A DNA stretch of 64,000 bases from the NCBI GenBank assembly GCA_003153395.1, contig PLYP01000003.1:1-64000 (forward strand). The letters are read 5' to 3'. Shown one piece after another: positions 41,898-51,333 of this stretch. The translations under genes and the position numbers were made by a program. Below the pieces are notes generated by a model. That model saw only the letters and a list, made by a program, of their open reading frames with translations. It did not search any database and was not told where the DNA came from. The DNA comes from Candidatus Saccharimonadota bacterium (lineage in GTDB: Bacteria; Patescibacteriota; Saccharimonadia; Saccharimonadales; UBA4665). The number at the start of each line of letters is the position of its first letter. Position 1 is the stretch's first letter.

Positions 41898-44075
41898 GGA
41901 CATTCTTTTCAATAAGCTAATAACTCCTTTATACGAACCAACTCTGTATTGAGCCTGGGTAATACCTCTTCCGACTTTAATGCTGTGAGATGACAAGGGT
42001 AATATAGAAAACAGCTCTTCGTCAGTTACATCATCTCCAATTGCGATAACAAAATCATGAGGCTTATTTAGCCAGAGCATAGCTGCGGCTCCTTTATTAA
42101 CATGCGGATTCTTTATTTCTAGGACCTTATTTCCCTGAAGGAGCTCTAAGTCTTCTCTTCTAAGAATAGGCTTTAGCGCTCGCTTAATTATTACCGCATA
42201 TTTCTGGGCGTGATAAGGCGAAGCTGCCCGGTAATGCCATACAAGACTATGTGGTTTAACTTCAACTCTAGATCCCGGAGTTAATGCGGAATATTTTTCT
42301 AGTGAAGGTAATAGAAGATGCTTCCACTCAGTATCACTTTTTTCAGTAGTATTCCACTTATGTCCCACATTTTTTATGGCTGCTCCATGCTCAGCGACTA
42401 AACTTATGGGTAAACTACCAAACCAAGCTTCTAAGTCTTTGCCACTTCGGCCACTTATTAATACAATGTCGTTCTTTTTATCTTCGGCAAGATTTCTAAT
42501 AAGGTTTAGCAAACTTTCAGGTGGCTCAGCTTTTTCGTAGTTTTCAGAAAATGGTACAAGACTTCCATCATAATCTAAAAGTAATAATCGCTTGTTAGCG
42601 TTTCTATATTCTTTCAACATGCGCGTCCTAAGTCGCTGAGTTAACGTTCTAGTGAGTCTAGGTGTTTTCGGAATTGGTTGCTGAAGGGTATCTACGAAAG
42701 TCTTAGCCCAGCTTTGAACGGTATTCGTAGATATTTTTTTCCTCATTCGCTTTAAACGATTTCTAAGTTCACGCTTTCGCATATTGATTGCCTGATTTAA
42801 GGCATTAGTTAAAGTCTCGGGATGGGAATGATCGACAATTAACGCATCGCTGAGTTCTTCGGCTGCTCCAGCAGTCTCGCTTAAAATTAATACCCCGTGG
42901 CGCTTATTAGTGGCTACGAATTCTTTAGCAGCCAAATTCATTCCATCTCTAAGCGGAGCAATAAAGGCTACATCTGCTATTTGAAATAGCGCACTGACAT
43001 TTTCAAAGGGAAGAGGCTCGTTTATATAATCTACTGGTAGCCATCCATCTTCACCGTAATTTTCGTTAATTTGGGCAGCAATCGTAACTAGCTTCTTACT
43101 GAGATCTTGGTAAGCTTTAATATCTGTCCGAGAAGGCGCTGCCACCATTACTAGAACTACTTTCTTTCGTTGTTTGGGATATTGCTCCAAAAATCTGTCG
43201 TATGCCCTCAGTCTTTCTACAAGGCCTTTAGTAGGATCTAGTCTATCAATACTTACTATAACTTTTAGTTTTTTATATTTTCTTTTGTATTCTTTAACAG
43301 CTAATCTAACAGTTGCTAATTTGCTAGCTTCAGCATATTTTTCGTAATCAATACCCATTGGAAACTCTGAAATACGAGCGACATGATTGTTCATAATGAT
43401 TTGGCTGTTTATTACTTCGCCTAAGCCGGCAAGAGCTATACTTTTACTAAAGTTCTCTACAAACGAAGAAGTATGAAAACCAATTAAATCCGATGATAAC
43501 ATTCCCGAAAGTATTTTCCTTGAAGTATCTAATTTAGCAAATCGTTTTGGCGAAGGAAAAGGGATGTGCAGAAAAAGTCCTACATTAATATCTTTATGTT
43601 CAGATTTTAATATTTCTGGCAGCAGCAGAAGTTGATAATCGTGAACCCAAATTTGACTCTTATCTTCAGCTGTATGAAGCACGGTTTCTGCAAAGCGGCT
43701 ATTAACTGCTTGGTAAGAATTCCACCACTCTTTAACTTGCTCCTCATTAAATTTTTTACCAGGAAGATCGTGAAATAATGGCCAGAGCACGGAGTTACTG
43801 TAACCATTGTAGAAATTTTCAACTTGTTTTTTACTCAGGAAAACAGGTATGTAACCTTGATTTCCTAATACTTGAGTTATATTTTCCTTGTCGACGCTAC
43901 TAAGATCATCACTAGCAATTCCTGGCCACCCGATCCATAAACTATTGTGCCGGTTACTGACATATGACGACAACCCAGTCGCAATTCCTCCAAGGCTTGG
44001 AGAAAAGATTAGCTGGCCCTTTTCCTTTTTGATACTTATGGGCAGTCGATTTGAAACTATAATTACCTGAGCCAT
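41892..44075 (-). CDS. fused trehalose-6-phosphate synthase/phosphatase
   Basis: 727 residues, OtsA-type GT20 domain (1-460) then OtsB-type HAD domain (about 490-727). GT20: VIIVSNRLPISIKK (4-17), SLGGIATGLSSYV (about 27-39), SLWIGWPG, WVHDYQLLLLPE, RLDPTKGLVERLRAY, LRDGMNLAAKEFVA. HAD: LLLLDYDGSLVPF (about 498-510), IVLISGRSG, GDDVTDEELFS (about 694-704). It makes trehalose from UDP-glucose and glucose-6-P in one chain. Fusions are typical of eukaryotes and some bacteria; the compatible solute would suit osmotic stress, in line with mscL and kup here. Confidence 0.92.
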   Translation of the reverse strand: MAQVIIVSNRLPISIKKEKGQLIFSPSLGGIATGLSSYVSNRHNSLWIGWPGIASDDLSSVDKENITQVLGNQGYIPVFLSKKQVENFYNGYSNSVLWPLFHDLPGKKFNEEQVKEWWNSYQAVNSRFAETVLHTAEDKSQIWVHDYQLLLLPEILKSEHKDINVGLFLHIPFPSPKRFAKLDTSRKILSGMLSSDLIGFHTSSFVENFSKSIALAGLGEVINSQIIMNNHVARISEFPMGIDYEKYAEASKLATVRLAVKEYKRKYKKLKVIVSIDRLDPTKGLVERLRAYDRFLEQYPKQRKKVVLVMVAAPSRTDIKAYQDLSKKLVTIAAQINENYGEDGWLPVDYINEPLPFENVSALFQIADVAFIAPLRDGMNLAAKEFVATNKRHGVLILSETAGAAEELSDALIVDHSHPETLTNALNQAINMRKRELRNRLKRMRKKISTNTVQSWAKTFVDTLQQPIPKTPRLTRTLTQRLRTRMLKEYRNANKRLLLLDYDGSLVPFSENYEKAEPPESLLNLIRNLAEDKKNDIVLISGRSGKDLEAWFGSLPISLVAEHGAAIKNVGHKWNTTEKSDTEWKHLLLPSLEKYSALTPGSRVEVKPHSLVWHYRAASPYHAQKYAVIIKRALKPILRREDLELLQGNKVLEIKNPHVNKGAAAMLWLNKPHDFVIAIGDDVTDEELFSILPLSSHSIKVGRGITQAQYRVGSYKGVISLLKRMSS

Positions 44076-44126
44076 GTAAGTTTACGTAGGATAACAGATT
44101 ATTGATTGAAACGAAGTATCAATTGT

Positions 44127-44132
44127 TACAAT
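44127..44132 (+). promoter_or_regulatory. -10 box of holA, extended TGN type
   Basis: TGT-TACAAT; ends 7 nt before ATG at 44140. Confidence 0.55.
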
Positions 44133-44139
44133 AACTTAT

Positions 44140-45060
44140 ATGATACTTACATTAGTTGGCAACAATAGCTATTCCTTGGGCAATGATTTAAAGTCAGCGG
44201 CAAATGATTTTATTGAAAAGTACGGTGATTTATCTATCGAACAATTTGAAGAACATGAACTTAACCTTGATAGATTAAAAGAGTCATTATTAAGCCCACC
44301 ATTCTTATCAGGAAAGAAATTGCTCATACTAAGACAATTGAGTAAAAATAAGGAATTTAATGAGAGCTTTGAGCAAATTTTTAATCAAATTCCTGATTCT
44401 ACAGATGTAATACTATTAGAGCCTAAATTAGATAAGAGACTCAAAATCTATAAGTTATTAAATCGTAAAACAGATTTTCGTATTTACCCGGAACTGAGCG
44501 AAAACGAACTAAAGCTTTGGCTAGTGAGTGAAACGAAAGAACGAGGAGGTAATATAAATAGTAATGATGCCCAGTATTTAATTAGTAGAATTGGTCTTAA
44601 CCAGCAGCTAATATCTAATGAATTAGACAAACTACTTCTTTACGACAACAATATTACACATTCGACCATTGAATTACTTACAGAGTCGACTCCGCAAAGT
44701 ACTATTTTTCAATTACTGGAAGCCGCATTTAACGGAAAAGTTAAGGATGTATTTAGTATTTATAGTGAGCAAAGATCCCTTAAAATTGAACCACAAAACA
44801 TTATAGGTATGTTAACTTGGCAACTTAATATATTAGCCTTAATAAAAACTGCTGGAGAAAGAAGTCTAAGTCTGGTTGCAAGTGAAGCAAAACTTAACCC
44901 TTATGTATTAAGCAAAAGCCAGGTAATTGCCCGAAGACTTACATTAAATCAAATAAAACAATCGGTGTTTGAAATTCTCAAGCTAGACGTACTGAGTAAA
45001 TCCGTAAATGTAGATGTAGATGAGGCGCTCAAGAACTACTTACTTGAGCTGGCCTATTAA
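44140..45060 (+). CDS. holA: DNA polymerase III delta subunit
   Basis: 306 residues. Clamp-loader subunit that opens the beta clamp. HolA-type order: ILTLVGNNSYSLGNDLKS (2-19), LLSPPFLSGKKLLILRQL (about 50-67), GGNINSNDAQYLISRIGLNQQLISNELDKLLLY (about 140-172), then the C-terminal collar helices ending DEALKNYLLELAY. No P-loop, as expected for delta. Convergent with rpsT (5 bp gap). Confidence 0.85.
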   Translation: MILTLVGNNSYSLGNDLKSAANDFIEKYGDLSIEQFEEHELNLDRLKESLLSPPFLSGKKLLILRQLSKNKEFNESFEQIFNQIPDSTDVILLEPKLDKRLKIYKLLNRKTDFRIYPELSENELKLWLVSETKERGGNINSNDAQYLISRIGLNQQLISNELDKLLLYDNNITHSTIELLTESTPQSTIFQLLEAAFNGKVKDVFSIYSEQRSLKIEPQNIIGMLTWQLNILALIKTAGERSLSLVASEAKLNPYVLSKSQVIARRLTLNQIKQSVFEILKLDVLSKSVNVDVDEALKNYLLELAY

Positions 45061-45065
45061 ATAGT

Positions 45066-45374
45066 CTATTTTTTCTTAGCAGGAGCTTTTTTAGCGGCCG
45101 AAGGTTTTTTTGGAGCCGTCTTTGTATGCTTTACGCCTGAGGATTTGGCTTTGGCTGAAGCTCGACTCTTTAGGCGGGCTGCCTTATTCTTATGAATGAC
45201 ACCCTTTTTAAGCGCTTTATCTACTTCGCTATAAACTTTGCTATGGCTTTTAGATGACGGAGATTTTGCAAAAGTCTTTAGCGCTCCTCTAAGACTTCTC
45301 TTAGTTTTACTATTTAATATAGTAGCTTTAGTAGCTACACGAACTCTTTTTTTAGCGGATTTAATTATTGGCAT
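45066..45374 (-). CDS. rpsT: 30S ribosomal protein S20
   Basis: 102 residues from ATG at 45374 (AAGGA upstream; a TTG one codon earlier is in frame). Very basic S20 fold: MPIIKSAKKRVRVATKATILNSKTKRSLRGALKTF, then KVYSEVDKALKKGVIHKNKAARLKSRASAKAK, which matches family positions, plus a Lys/Ala/Pro-rich tail (KKPSAAKKAPAKKK). Binds 16S rRNA early in 30S assembly. In many CPR it has such a tail. Confidence 0.9.
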   Translation of the reverse strand: MPIIKSAKKRVRVATKATILNSKTKRSLRGALKTFAKSPSSKSHSKVYSEVDKALKKGVIHKNKAARLKSRASAKAKSSGVKHTKTAPKKPSAAKKAPAKKK

Positions 45375-45535
45375 CAACTGTTCCTTAGATCATTAATTTA
45401 TTCTTGAATCGATTGAAGTTCAAGCTGTGACTATATCAGATACGGATAGGGGTTGTAAAGCAAAAGCATTTATGGTAATCTTGATATTAAGAAATAAGTC
45501 TAAAACAAAAACTCTAAATAAAAGTAAAAAATCTT

Positions 45536-47143
45536 ATGGATAGTGCCAAACAACAGCTGGTAGAAAAGCTAAACACTGCCAATAATGTTCTAGTTACTGT
45601 TAGCCAAAATCCTTCTGTAGATCAATTAGCTGCTTTGCTAGGACTAGCACTACTTATGAATAAGCAGGGCAAACATTGCGCTGCAGTGTTTAGCGGACAG
45701 ATACCTTCAACTATAGAATTTCTTAAACCTGAAGAAATGATCGAGACAACTACAGATAGTTTAAGAGATTTTATAATTGCGCTTGATAAAAGCAAGGCAG
45801 ATAAGTTGCGATACAAAGTCGAAGATAATGTTGTGCGCATCTTTATCACACCTTATAGAAGTTCTATTAGCCAAGATGATCTTGAATTTACTCAGGGAGA
45901 CTTCAACGTAGATGTCGTTATTGGACTAGGAGTTGTTTCTCAAGAAGATTTAGACCAGGCAATTACCTCACATGGCCGCATACTACATGATGCCGTACTT
46001 GCTACTGTAAATGTAGCTAGTGAAGGCGGATTGGGATCAATTAATTGGTACGAACCTGGGGCAAGTAGTCTCAGTGAACTTATTGCCGAACTAGCACAGG
46101 CCCTTGGAGATAATCTACTTGATGAACAAATTGCTACAGCCTTACTAACAGGAATTGTTGCGGAAACGGAACGATTTAGTAATGATAAGACTTCTTCTCA
46201 GACAATGAGCATGAGCTCAGTTCTTATGGCAGCTGGCGCTAATCAACAGTTAATTGCTACAAAGTTAGAAGAACAAGAGAATCAGCCAAATGTAAAACTA
46301 TCTGACGGTACCGACGCCAATGGAACAGATGTGCAAAACGATGACGGAACTTTGCAAATAAATCATACGGAGGAGCAAGAACCTAAACAGGGTGAAAAAC
46401 CTGAAGATGATGATATAGAATTACCAGAACCATCCCCGGAAGTAGTGGATACACCTGAAGCACCGGAACCAGCTGACCAATCAGGTCCACCAGCAGGATT
46501 CAGTAATGGCCCTAAACTTGTGACAGAACCACCTTCGTTAGGTGGAACATTGACTGCCAATTCCAGTCAAAATGATATAGAGCCAATTACAGATCCGTTT
46601 AGTATGCCACAGGTAGAATCGCCTAAGATGTTAAACCATAAGCCTGAAAACGTGCTTCCTACTGATACACCATCCGCTGCAAATGTGGAAACTCCAGATA
46701 TACCTATTCCGACTCCACCTTCGCCAGCTCTTCCAGCAGTAGATTCATTTACGCCACCCCCACCAACTTGGACTTCTCCTCCTGAACCAGATGCTTCAGA
46801 TTCCGAATCTTCTGATCAAGAAGAGGAAATAGAAACGTCAGAATTACATATAGATGAAGATGGAACACTGACGCAACTTGAAGAAGCAGTCCATAGTCCT
46901 CACTTAGAAAATGAAGAAAAAAATAATACTAATGCCGACAGCGCTAGGGCTGAAGTAGATAAAGCGCTTAACGCAACATCGGCTACCGATCCCCAACCAC
47001 CCTTGGATTCATTAAATGCTCAACCATTAGGTCCTGAACTTCATGACGATCAATCTGCAGATAAAGGTGGGTTACCAGACGCTCCACCAGTACCACCCCC
47101 TATTCCCGTAGAATTACAAAATCCACCAAGCCAGCAACAGTAA
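45536..47143 (+). CDS. DHH-like domain protein with long disordered acidic tail
   Basis: 535 residues. Residues 1-240 follow a DHH/nanoRNase-like fold: LVEKLNTANNVLVTVSQNPSVDQLAALLGLALLMNKQGK (the usual DGDAIGS/DHH is not kept), DVVIGLGVVSQEDL, NLLDEQIATALLTGIVAETERF. The DHH and metal-binding residues I would expect are missing, so it is probably non-catalytic. Residues 245-535 are Glu/Asp/Pro/Ser-rich and repetitive (PPPPTWTSPPEPDASD), likely disordered. It is followed by truB after 9 nt. Confidence 0.55.
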   Translation: MDSAKQQLVEKLNTANNVLVTVSQNPSVDQLAALLGLALLMNKQGKHCAAVFSGQIPSTIEFLKPEEMIETTTDSLRDFIIALDKSKADKLRYKVEDNVVRIFITPYRSSISQDDLEFTQGDFNVDVVIGLGVVSQEDLDQAITSHGRILHDAVLATVNVASEGGLGSINWYEPGASSLSELIAELAQALGDNLLDEQIATALLTGIVAETERFSNDKTSSQTMSMSSVLMAAGANQQLIATKLEEQENQPNVKLSDGTDANGTDVQNDDGTLQINHTEEQEPKQGEKPEDDDIELPEPSPEVVDTPEAPEPADQSGPPAGFSNGPKLVTEPPSLGGTLTANSSQNDIEPITDPFSMPQVESPKMLNHKPENVLPTDTPSAANVETPDIPIPTPPSPALPAVDSFTPPPPTWTSPPEPDASDSESSDQEEEIETSELHIDEDGTLTQLEEAVHSPHLENEEKNNTNADSARAEVDKALNATSATDPQPPLDSLNAQPLGPELHDDQSADKGGLPDAPPVPPPIPVELQNPPSQQQ

Positions 47144-47152
47144 ATATACGCT

Positions 47153-47842
47153 GTGCAAGGGACTTTACTAATAAATAAGCCTGTAGGATGGACAAGCTTC
47201 GACGTCGTTAATTACATTAGACGAATAGTTTCAGGTTTAGAAAATAAGAAGCCAAAGAGTATTAAGGTCGGACACGCCGGTACCCTTGATCCTTTTGCAA
47301 CTGGGCTATTAATTATCTTAGTAGGTAAAGAATATACCAAAAGGGCTAGTGAATTCTCAGGCCTGGATAAAGTATATGAAATAGTAATGAGACTAGGTGA
47401 GACTAGTGCAACTGGCGACACAGAAGGCAATTTAACGTTTGTATCAGATTTGCAACCCAAAGAAAATGAACTAAGCGAAACTCTAGATAAATTTAAGGGA
47501 GAAATATATCAAACGCCACCAAATTTTTCGGCAATAAAAATTAACGGCCAAAGAGCATATAAACTAGCTCGTGCAGGTAAGGAATTTAAGATTGAACCTC
47601 GAAAAATTACCATTCATGATATTAAGCTAAAGAAATATAACTACCCGGAGGCAGGAATAATAGCGGATGTATCATCAGGCACTTATATTAGAAGCTTAGT
47701 TGAGGATATTGGCGATAGTCTAGGCACGGGAGCATATACGACTGAACTAAACAGGATCAGTATTGGACGCTTTAATCTCAAAGACTCGCAGTTACCCGAA
47801 CAATTAAGAGCCGATACCATAAGGCAGTTTATTCAAAGCTAG
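47153..47842 (+). CDS. truB: tRNA pseudouridine(55) synthase TruB
   Basis: 229 residues from GTG. Makes pseudouridine 55 in the T-loop. Motifs: LLINKPVGWTSFDVV (4-18), KVGHAGTLDPFATGLLIILVG (catalytic Asp in TLDP, about 41-61), YEIVMRLG (about 75-82) and SSGTYIRSLVEDIG (about 182-195). Shorter than E. coli TruB (314) because the C-terminal PUA-like part is missing, as in minimal forms. A TATACG-like box lies just before the GTG. Confidence 0.93.
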   Translation: MQGTLLINKPVGWTSFDVVNYIRRIVSGLENKKPKSIKVGHAGTLDPFATGLLIILVGKEYTKRASEFSGLDKVYEIVMRLGETSATGDTEGNLTFVSDLQPKENELSETLDKFKGEIYQTPPNFSAIKINGQRAYKLARAGKEFKIEPRKITIHDIKLKKYNYPEAGIIADVSSGTYIRSLVEDIGDSLGTGAYTTELNRISIGRFNLKDSQLPEQLRADTIRQFIQS

Positions 47843-47904
47843 ATGCCATTTTGTTCCGAATACATTATTCAATTAATCATCTTGCTAAAGTGTCGTTCAT
47901 CTGT

Positions 47905-47910
47905 TAAAAT
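47905..47910 (+). promoter_or_regulatory. -10 box of rpsO, extended TGN type
   Basis: TGT-TAAAAT; ends 8 nt before ATG at 47919. It supports this start over the TTG two codons earlier. Confidence 0.5.
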
Positions 47911-47918
47911 ACTTGTAC

Positions 47919-48185
47919 ATGATTACAACTGAGAAAAAAGCGGCTGCCATAAAAAGCACGCAGGTTCATAAAGATGATACTGGTGGTTCTAGTGCTCAGG
48001 TAGCAATTCTCACAGATAGAATTAAAGAGCTTACCGAACACTTAAAAGTAAATAAGCATGACTTCATGGCTAGGAGAGGTTTATTACAAATGGTTGGCAA
48101 ACGAAGGCGTTTGCTACGTTATATTGCAAAAAGGAACAGCCAACAATATTTAGATTTAATCCAAAAGCTTGGTATTAGACGCTAA
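47919..48185 (+). CDS. rpsO: 30S ribosomal protein S15
   Basis: 88 residues, the usual length. S15 pattern: HKDDTGGSSAQVAILTDRIKELTEHLKVNKHDFMARRGLLQMVGKRRRLLRYIAKRN. Binds 16S rRNA and starts platform assembly. Conserved pairing with pnp downstream, separated by a 190 nt leader. Confidence 0.95.
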   Translation: MITTEKKAAAIKSTQVHKDDTGGSSAQVAILTDRIKELTEHLKVNKHDFMARRGLLQMVGKRRRLLRYIAKRNSQQYLDLIQKLGIRR

Positions 48186-48228
48186 AGTTGATGCTCAGAC
48201 CATTGCCCTTGAATATTCGAGGCCATAA

Positions 48229-48311
48229 GCTTGTGCACATTAAGACCAGGATAAACGTCTCCTCGTCAGAGCAACAGATATATTGGACTCAATTACATTG
48301 ATAGCACAAGC
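48229..48311 (+). promoter_or_regulatory. structured leader between rpsO and pnp
   Basis: GCTTGTGC (48229-48236) is complementary to GCACAAGC (48304-48311), and CTCCTC (about 48260) to GAGGAG (about 48340), so the 190 nt spacer can fold into a long irregular stem. In other bacteria the rpsO-pnp spacer is a stem cut and used by RNase III and PNPase for autocontrol; a like role is inferred here. No gene is seen in the spacer. Confidence 0.5.
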
Positions 48312-48375
48312 GGATCCATATATTTGAACTCTGTATGAGGAGCGCCTATAAACCAGGCAAACGAAAGGAAACCCT

Positions 48376-50520
48376 ATGGGAGAGACCATAAACCCGACCG
48401 GAAAAGATATTATTAAAGTAGAGACAGATTTTTGTGGTCGCAAACTATCCCTTGAAATTAATCGACTAGGCTTTAGAACAAGTGCCAGCGTGTTAGTCCG
48501 CTACGGTGAAACAGTCGTATTAGGTACGGCTATGATTAGTCCAAAAAGACTTGAAGGATTCGATTATTTCCCACTTAGCATAGATTACGAAGAACGTTTT
48601 TATGCTGCTGGGAAAATCAGCGGCTCAAGGTATGTTAAGCGCGAAGGCCGACCATCTGATGAAGCTATATTAATAAGTAGATTAATTGATCGACCTATTA
48701 GGCCACTTTGGCCTAAAGGCTACCGCCACGAAGTTCAGGGAGTAGCAACAGTACTTAGTATGGATCCTGCTTTTCGGCCTGATATGATTGCAATGATAGC
48801 TATGAGTGCAGCATTTTCGCTAACTGGTGCACCGTTTGATGGCCCAGTTGCAGGACTAAGGGTTGGATATGACGAAGACGGCAAATTAGCGGCTCTCTTA
48901 TCTGCTGAACAACTCGACACCGGAGGATTAGATTTAGTGGTTGCCGGGACTAAAGACGCAGTAATGATGGTTGAGGCCGGAGCTAAAGAAGTCAGTGAAG
49001 ATCAGGTCATTGAAGCCATAGAATTTGCTCAAAAAACTATGCAGCCAGCCATTGCTCTTCAGCAGCAACTTATAGAGAAAGTTGGCTTAACCAAGCAAGA
49101 ATACATTCTCGATTTACCAGATGAATCTATTCAAGAAGAAGTAGATAAATGGGTTGAAGGTAAGCTGGGCGAAGACCTTCGAAAGCCATACCCAGAGCGA
49201 AATGTATTAGTGCAAACTCTTAGAGACGAAATGCGTGCAGAGTATAAGGAAAAAATGGGAGAAGATGAGCACGCAAGAGTATGGCAGGATTATGACGATG
49301 CCTTTACTCTGGCCATACACAAAGATGTCCGTGAGGGAATAATTAAAGAAGGTGTACGACCGGATGGCCGAGCGTTTGATGAGGTAAGAGACTTAAGTTC
49401 AGAAATAAGTATTTTGCCTAGGGCCCACGGCTCTAGCTTATTCACGAGGGGCGTGACACAAGCTATGAATATCGTTACTCTAGCTCCGCTTAGCTACTCT
49501 CAAATGATCGACACTATGGAACGAGCAGGCGAAAAGCGTTATATGCATCATTACAATGCTCCGGGTTACACTGTTGGTGAAGTACGACGACTAGGTTCAC
49601 CAGGACGTCGGGAAATTGGCCATTCGTATCTTGCTGAACGCGCACTTTCTCCTGTACTACCAAGCGAAGAGGACTTCCCGTATGCCATTAGAAGCGTGAC
49701 TGAAATAATGAGTCAAAATGGCTCAACGTCTATGGCAGCAACCTGCAGTAGCTCTATGGCTCTTCTTGATGCAGGAGTTCCGCTAACATCCCAGGTCAGT
49801 GGAGTGGCGATGGGTCTAATCATGGATGATAATCGACCCTTAGTACTAACAGATATTGCTGATGCCGAAGATTTTGCTGGTGATATGGACTTTAAAGTCG
49901 CCGGAACCTCTAAAGGTATCACTGCTCTGCAAATGGACATGAAAGTTCATGGGCTAGGAATAGATATTTTACGAGAAGCACTTAATAAAGGCGCATTAGG
50001 TCGTGCTCAAATTCTGGAACACATGAACAGCGTTATTCCAGAACCAAAGAAAGAATTGAGCCCATACGCTCCTCGGGTAGAATCTATCCGTATCAATCCG
50101 GATAAGATTCGGGAGATTATAGGTAAAGGCGGGGAAACTATTCAAAGAATCACTGCTGAAACTGGAACCGAGATAGATATCAAGGACGATGGGATAGTAA
50201 TGATCTCTAGCCCAGATGCTAGCAGCATTGCTGCGGCTAGGCAGTGGGTCGAAAGTATAGTTGCAGAGCCCGAAGTAGGCAAAATATATAAGGACGTTCC
50301 GGTGGTAAGTGTCTTAGATTTTGGTGCTTTTGTTCAAATTATGCCCGGAAAAGACGGTCTGGTACACGTAAGTGAATTGTCAGAGGAAAGAGTTAATAAG
50401 CCTAGTGATGTAGTTAAAGAGGGAGATAAAGTAACTGTGAAGCTAGTTGCGATCGATGACCGTGGACGTCTCCAGCTAAGTATCAAAGCGGCAAATAGGG
50501 AACTCAAAGAAAATAAGTAG
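48376..50520 (+). CDS. pnp: polyribonucleotide nucleotidyltransferase (PNPase)
   Basis: 714 residues. Phosphorolytic 3'-5' RNA decay. Two RNase PH folds (about 10-240 and 315-550) with VLVRYGETVVLGTAM, FFPLSIDYEERFYAAGKI-like early motif (FDYFPLSIDYEERFYAAGK), GRPSDEAILISRLIDRPIRP; second fold SLFTRGVTQAMNIVTL. KH domain (about 575-630; IRINPDKIREIIGKGGETIQ) and S1 domain (about 640-705; GAFVQIMPGKDGLVHVSEL). AAGGA 6 nt upstream of the ATG. Confidence 0.97.
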   Translation: MGETINPTGKDIIKVETDFCGRKLSLEINRLGFRTSASVLVRYGETVVLGTAMISPKRLEGFDYFPLSIDYEERFYAAGKISGSRYVKREGRPSDEAILISRLIDRPIRPLWPKGYRHEVQGVATVLSMDPAFRPDMIAMIAMSAAFSLTGAPFDGPVAGLRVGYDEDGKLAALLSAEQLDTGGLDLVVAGTKDAVMMVEAGAKEVSEDQVIEAIEFAQKTMQPAIALQQQLIEKVGLTKQEYILDLPDESIQEEVDKWVEGKLGEDLRKPYPERNVLVQTLRDEMRAEYKEKMGEDEHARVWQDYDDAFTLAIHKDVREGIIKEGVRPDGRAFDEVRDLSSEISILPRAHGSSLFTRGVTQAMNIVTLAPLSYSQMIDTMERAGEKRYMHHYNAPGYTVGEVRRLGSPGRREIGHSYLAERALSPVLPSEEDFPYAIRSVTEIMSQNGSTSMAATCSSSMALLDAGVPLTSQVSGVAMGLIMDDNRPLVLTDIADAEDFAGDMDFKVAGTSKGITALQMDMKVHGLGIDILREALNKGALGRAQILEHMNSVIPEPKKELSPYAPRVESIRINPDKIREIIGKGGETIQRITAETGTEIDIKDDGIVMISSPDASSIAAARQWVESIVAEPEVGKIYKDVPVVSVLDFGAFVQIMPGKDGLVHVSELSEERVNKPSDVVKEGDKVTVKLVAIDDRGRLQLSIKAANRELKENK

Positions 50521-50537
50521 ATCCTGGTAGTACTAAT

Positions 50538-50753
50538 ATGTTGAATAATTTGAAAAAATGGCATGAAAGCAAGACAGGTCTTACGTTCTTTACTTTAATT
50601 GAACTTGGTATTACATATGCATTCGCCAGCCTTTCAATTGATCAAGGAAACCTGCTGTGGTATCTCTTGACGCTAATATTTTTTGTAGGGGCTTTGCAGA
50701 ACTTCATTAAATTAATTGGAACCATAATCCATGGTAAGCACCCAGCAAGCTGA
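50538..50753 (+). CDS. small membrane protein, unknown
   Basis: 71 residues. Charged N-term (LKKWHESKTG), two hydrophobic helices (about 15-33 and 38-60). It lies in tight spacing between pnp and udg and overlaps the latter by 23 bp, so it is probably translated. Family not recognised. Confidence 0.5.
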   Translation: MLNNLKKWHESKTGLTFFTLIELGITYAFASLSIDQGNLLWYLLTLIFFVGALQNFIKLIGTIIHGKHPAS

Positions 50754-51309
50754 GTTAGATAAGATTAAACAATCAATTATCGATGACAATGTGACTCCTG
50801 AACTCGCGAGCGCTGCTACGCAATTGGTTTTTGGAGACGGTGACCCGAATGCCGAGCTAGTATTTATAGGCGAAGCACCTGGAAAAAATGAAGACTTGCA
50901 GGGGAAGCCATTTGTGGGAGCGGCCGGAAAATTTCTAAATGAAATGTTAGAGATGATTGGTTTGGATAGAAAGAACGTATATATAACAAATATAGTTAAA
51001 TACCGTCCACCAAATAATCGGGATCCGCTTCCCGAAGAAAAAGAAGTTTTTCTAAAGTATCTGGAGAAACAGTTAGAGGTAATTAAGCCAAAGTTAGTAG
51101 TAACTTTAGGTAGGCACAGTCTTAATTGCTTCTTACCGGATCTTCAAATTAGCCTCAGTCATGGACGGCCGCTTCGGTTTAAGGGAAGGGTATTTTTACC
51201 ATTATTTCACCCAGCAGCTGCTTTATATAACGGAGGCATGAGGCAAACTCTTATAGACGATTTTGCAAAGATCCCAATCATTTTAAAGAAAATTAAATTA
51301 ACTTCTTAA
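50731..51309 (+). CDS. uracil-DNA glycosylase family 4, without Fe-S cysteines
   Basis: 192 residues. Family-4 UDG motifs: VFIGEAPGKNEDLQGKPFVGAAGKFLNEML (about 46-75, the GEAPGxxED loop and F stacking residue), ITNIVKYRPPNNRDPLPEE (about 88-106) and FHPAAALYNGGMR (about 162-174, HPAAxL). The four Cys that hold the 4Fe-4S cluster in this family are absent: the N-terminal CxxC is replaced by a short non-Cys stretch, KC.RPP is KYRPP, and the Cys in the following helix is hydrophobic (VFLKYL). It removes uracil from DNA. Overlaps the upstream gene. Confidence 0.88.
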   Translation: MVSTQQAELDKIKQSIIDDNVTPELASAATQLVFGDGDPNAELVFIGEAPGKNEDLQGKPFVGAAGKFLNEMLEMIGLDRKNVYITNIVKYRPPNNRDPLPEEKEVFLKYLEKQLEVIKPKLVVTLGRHSLNCFLPDLQISLSHGRPLRFKGRVFLPLFHPAAALYNGGMRQTLIDDFAKIPIILKKIKLTS

Positions 51310-51333
51310 TCACAAAGAAAAGGAGAAGAAAAT

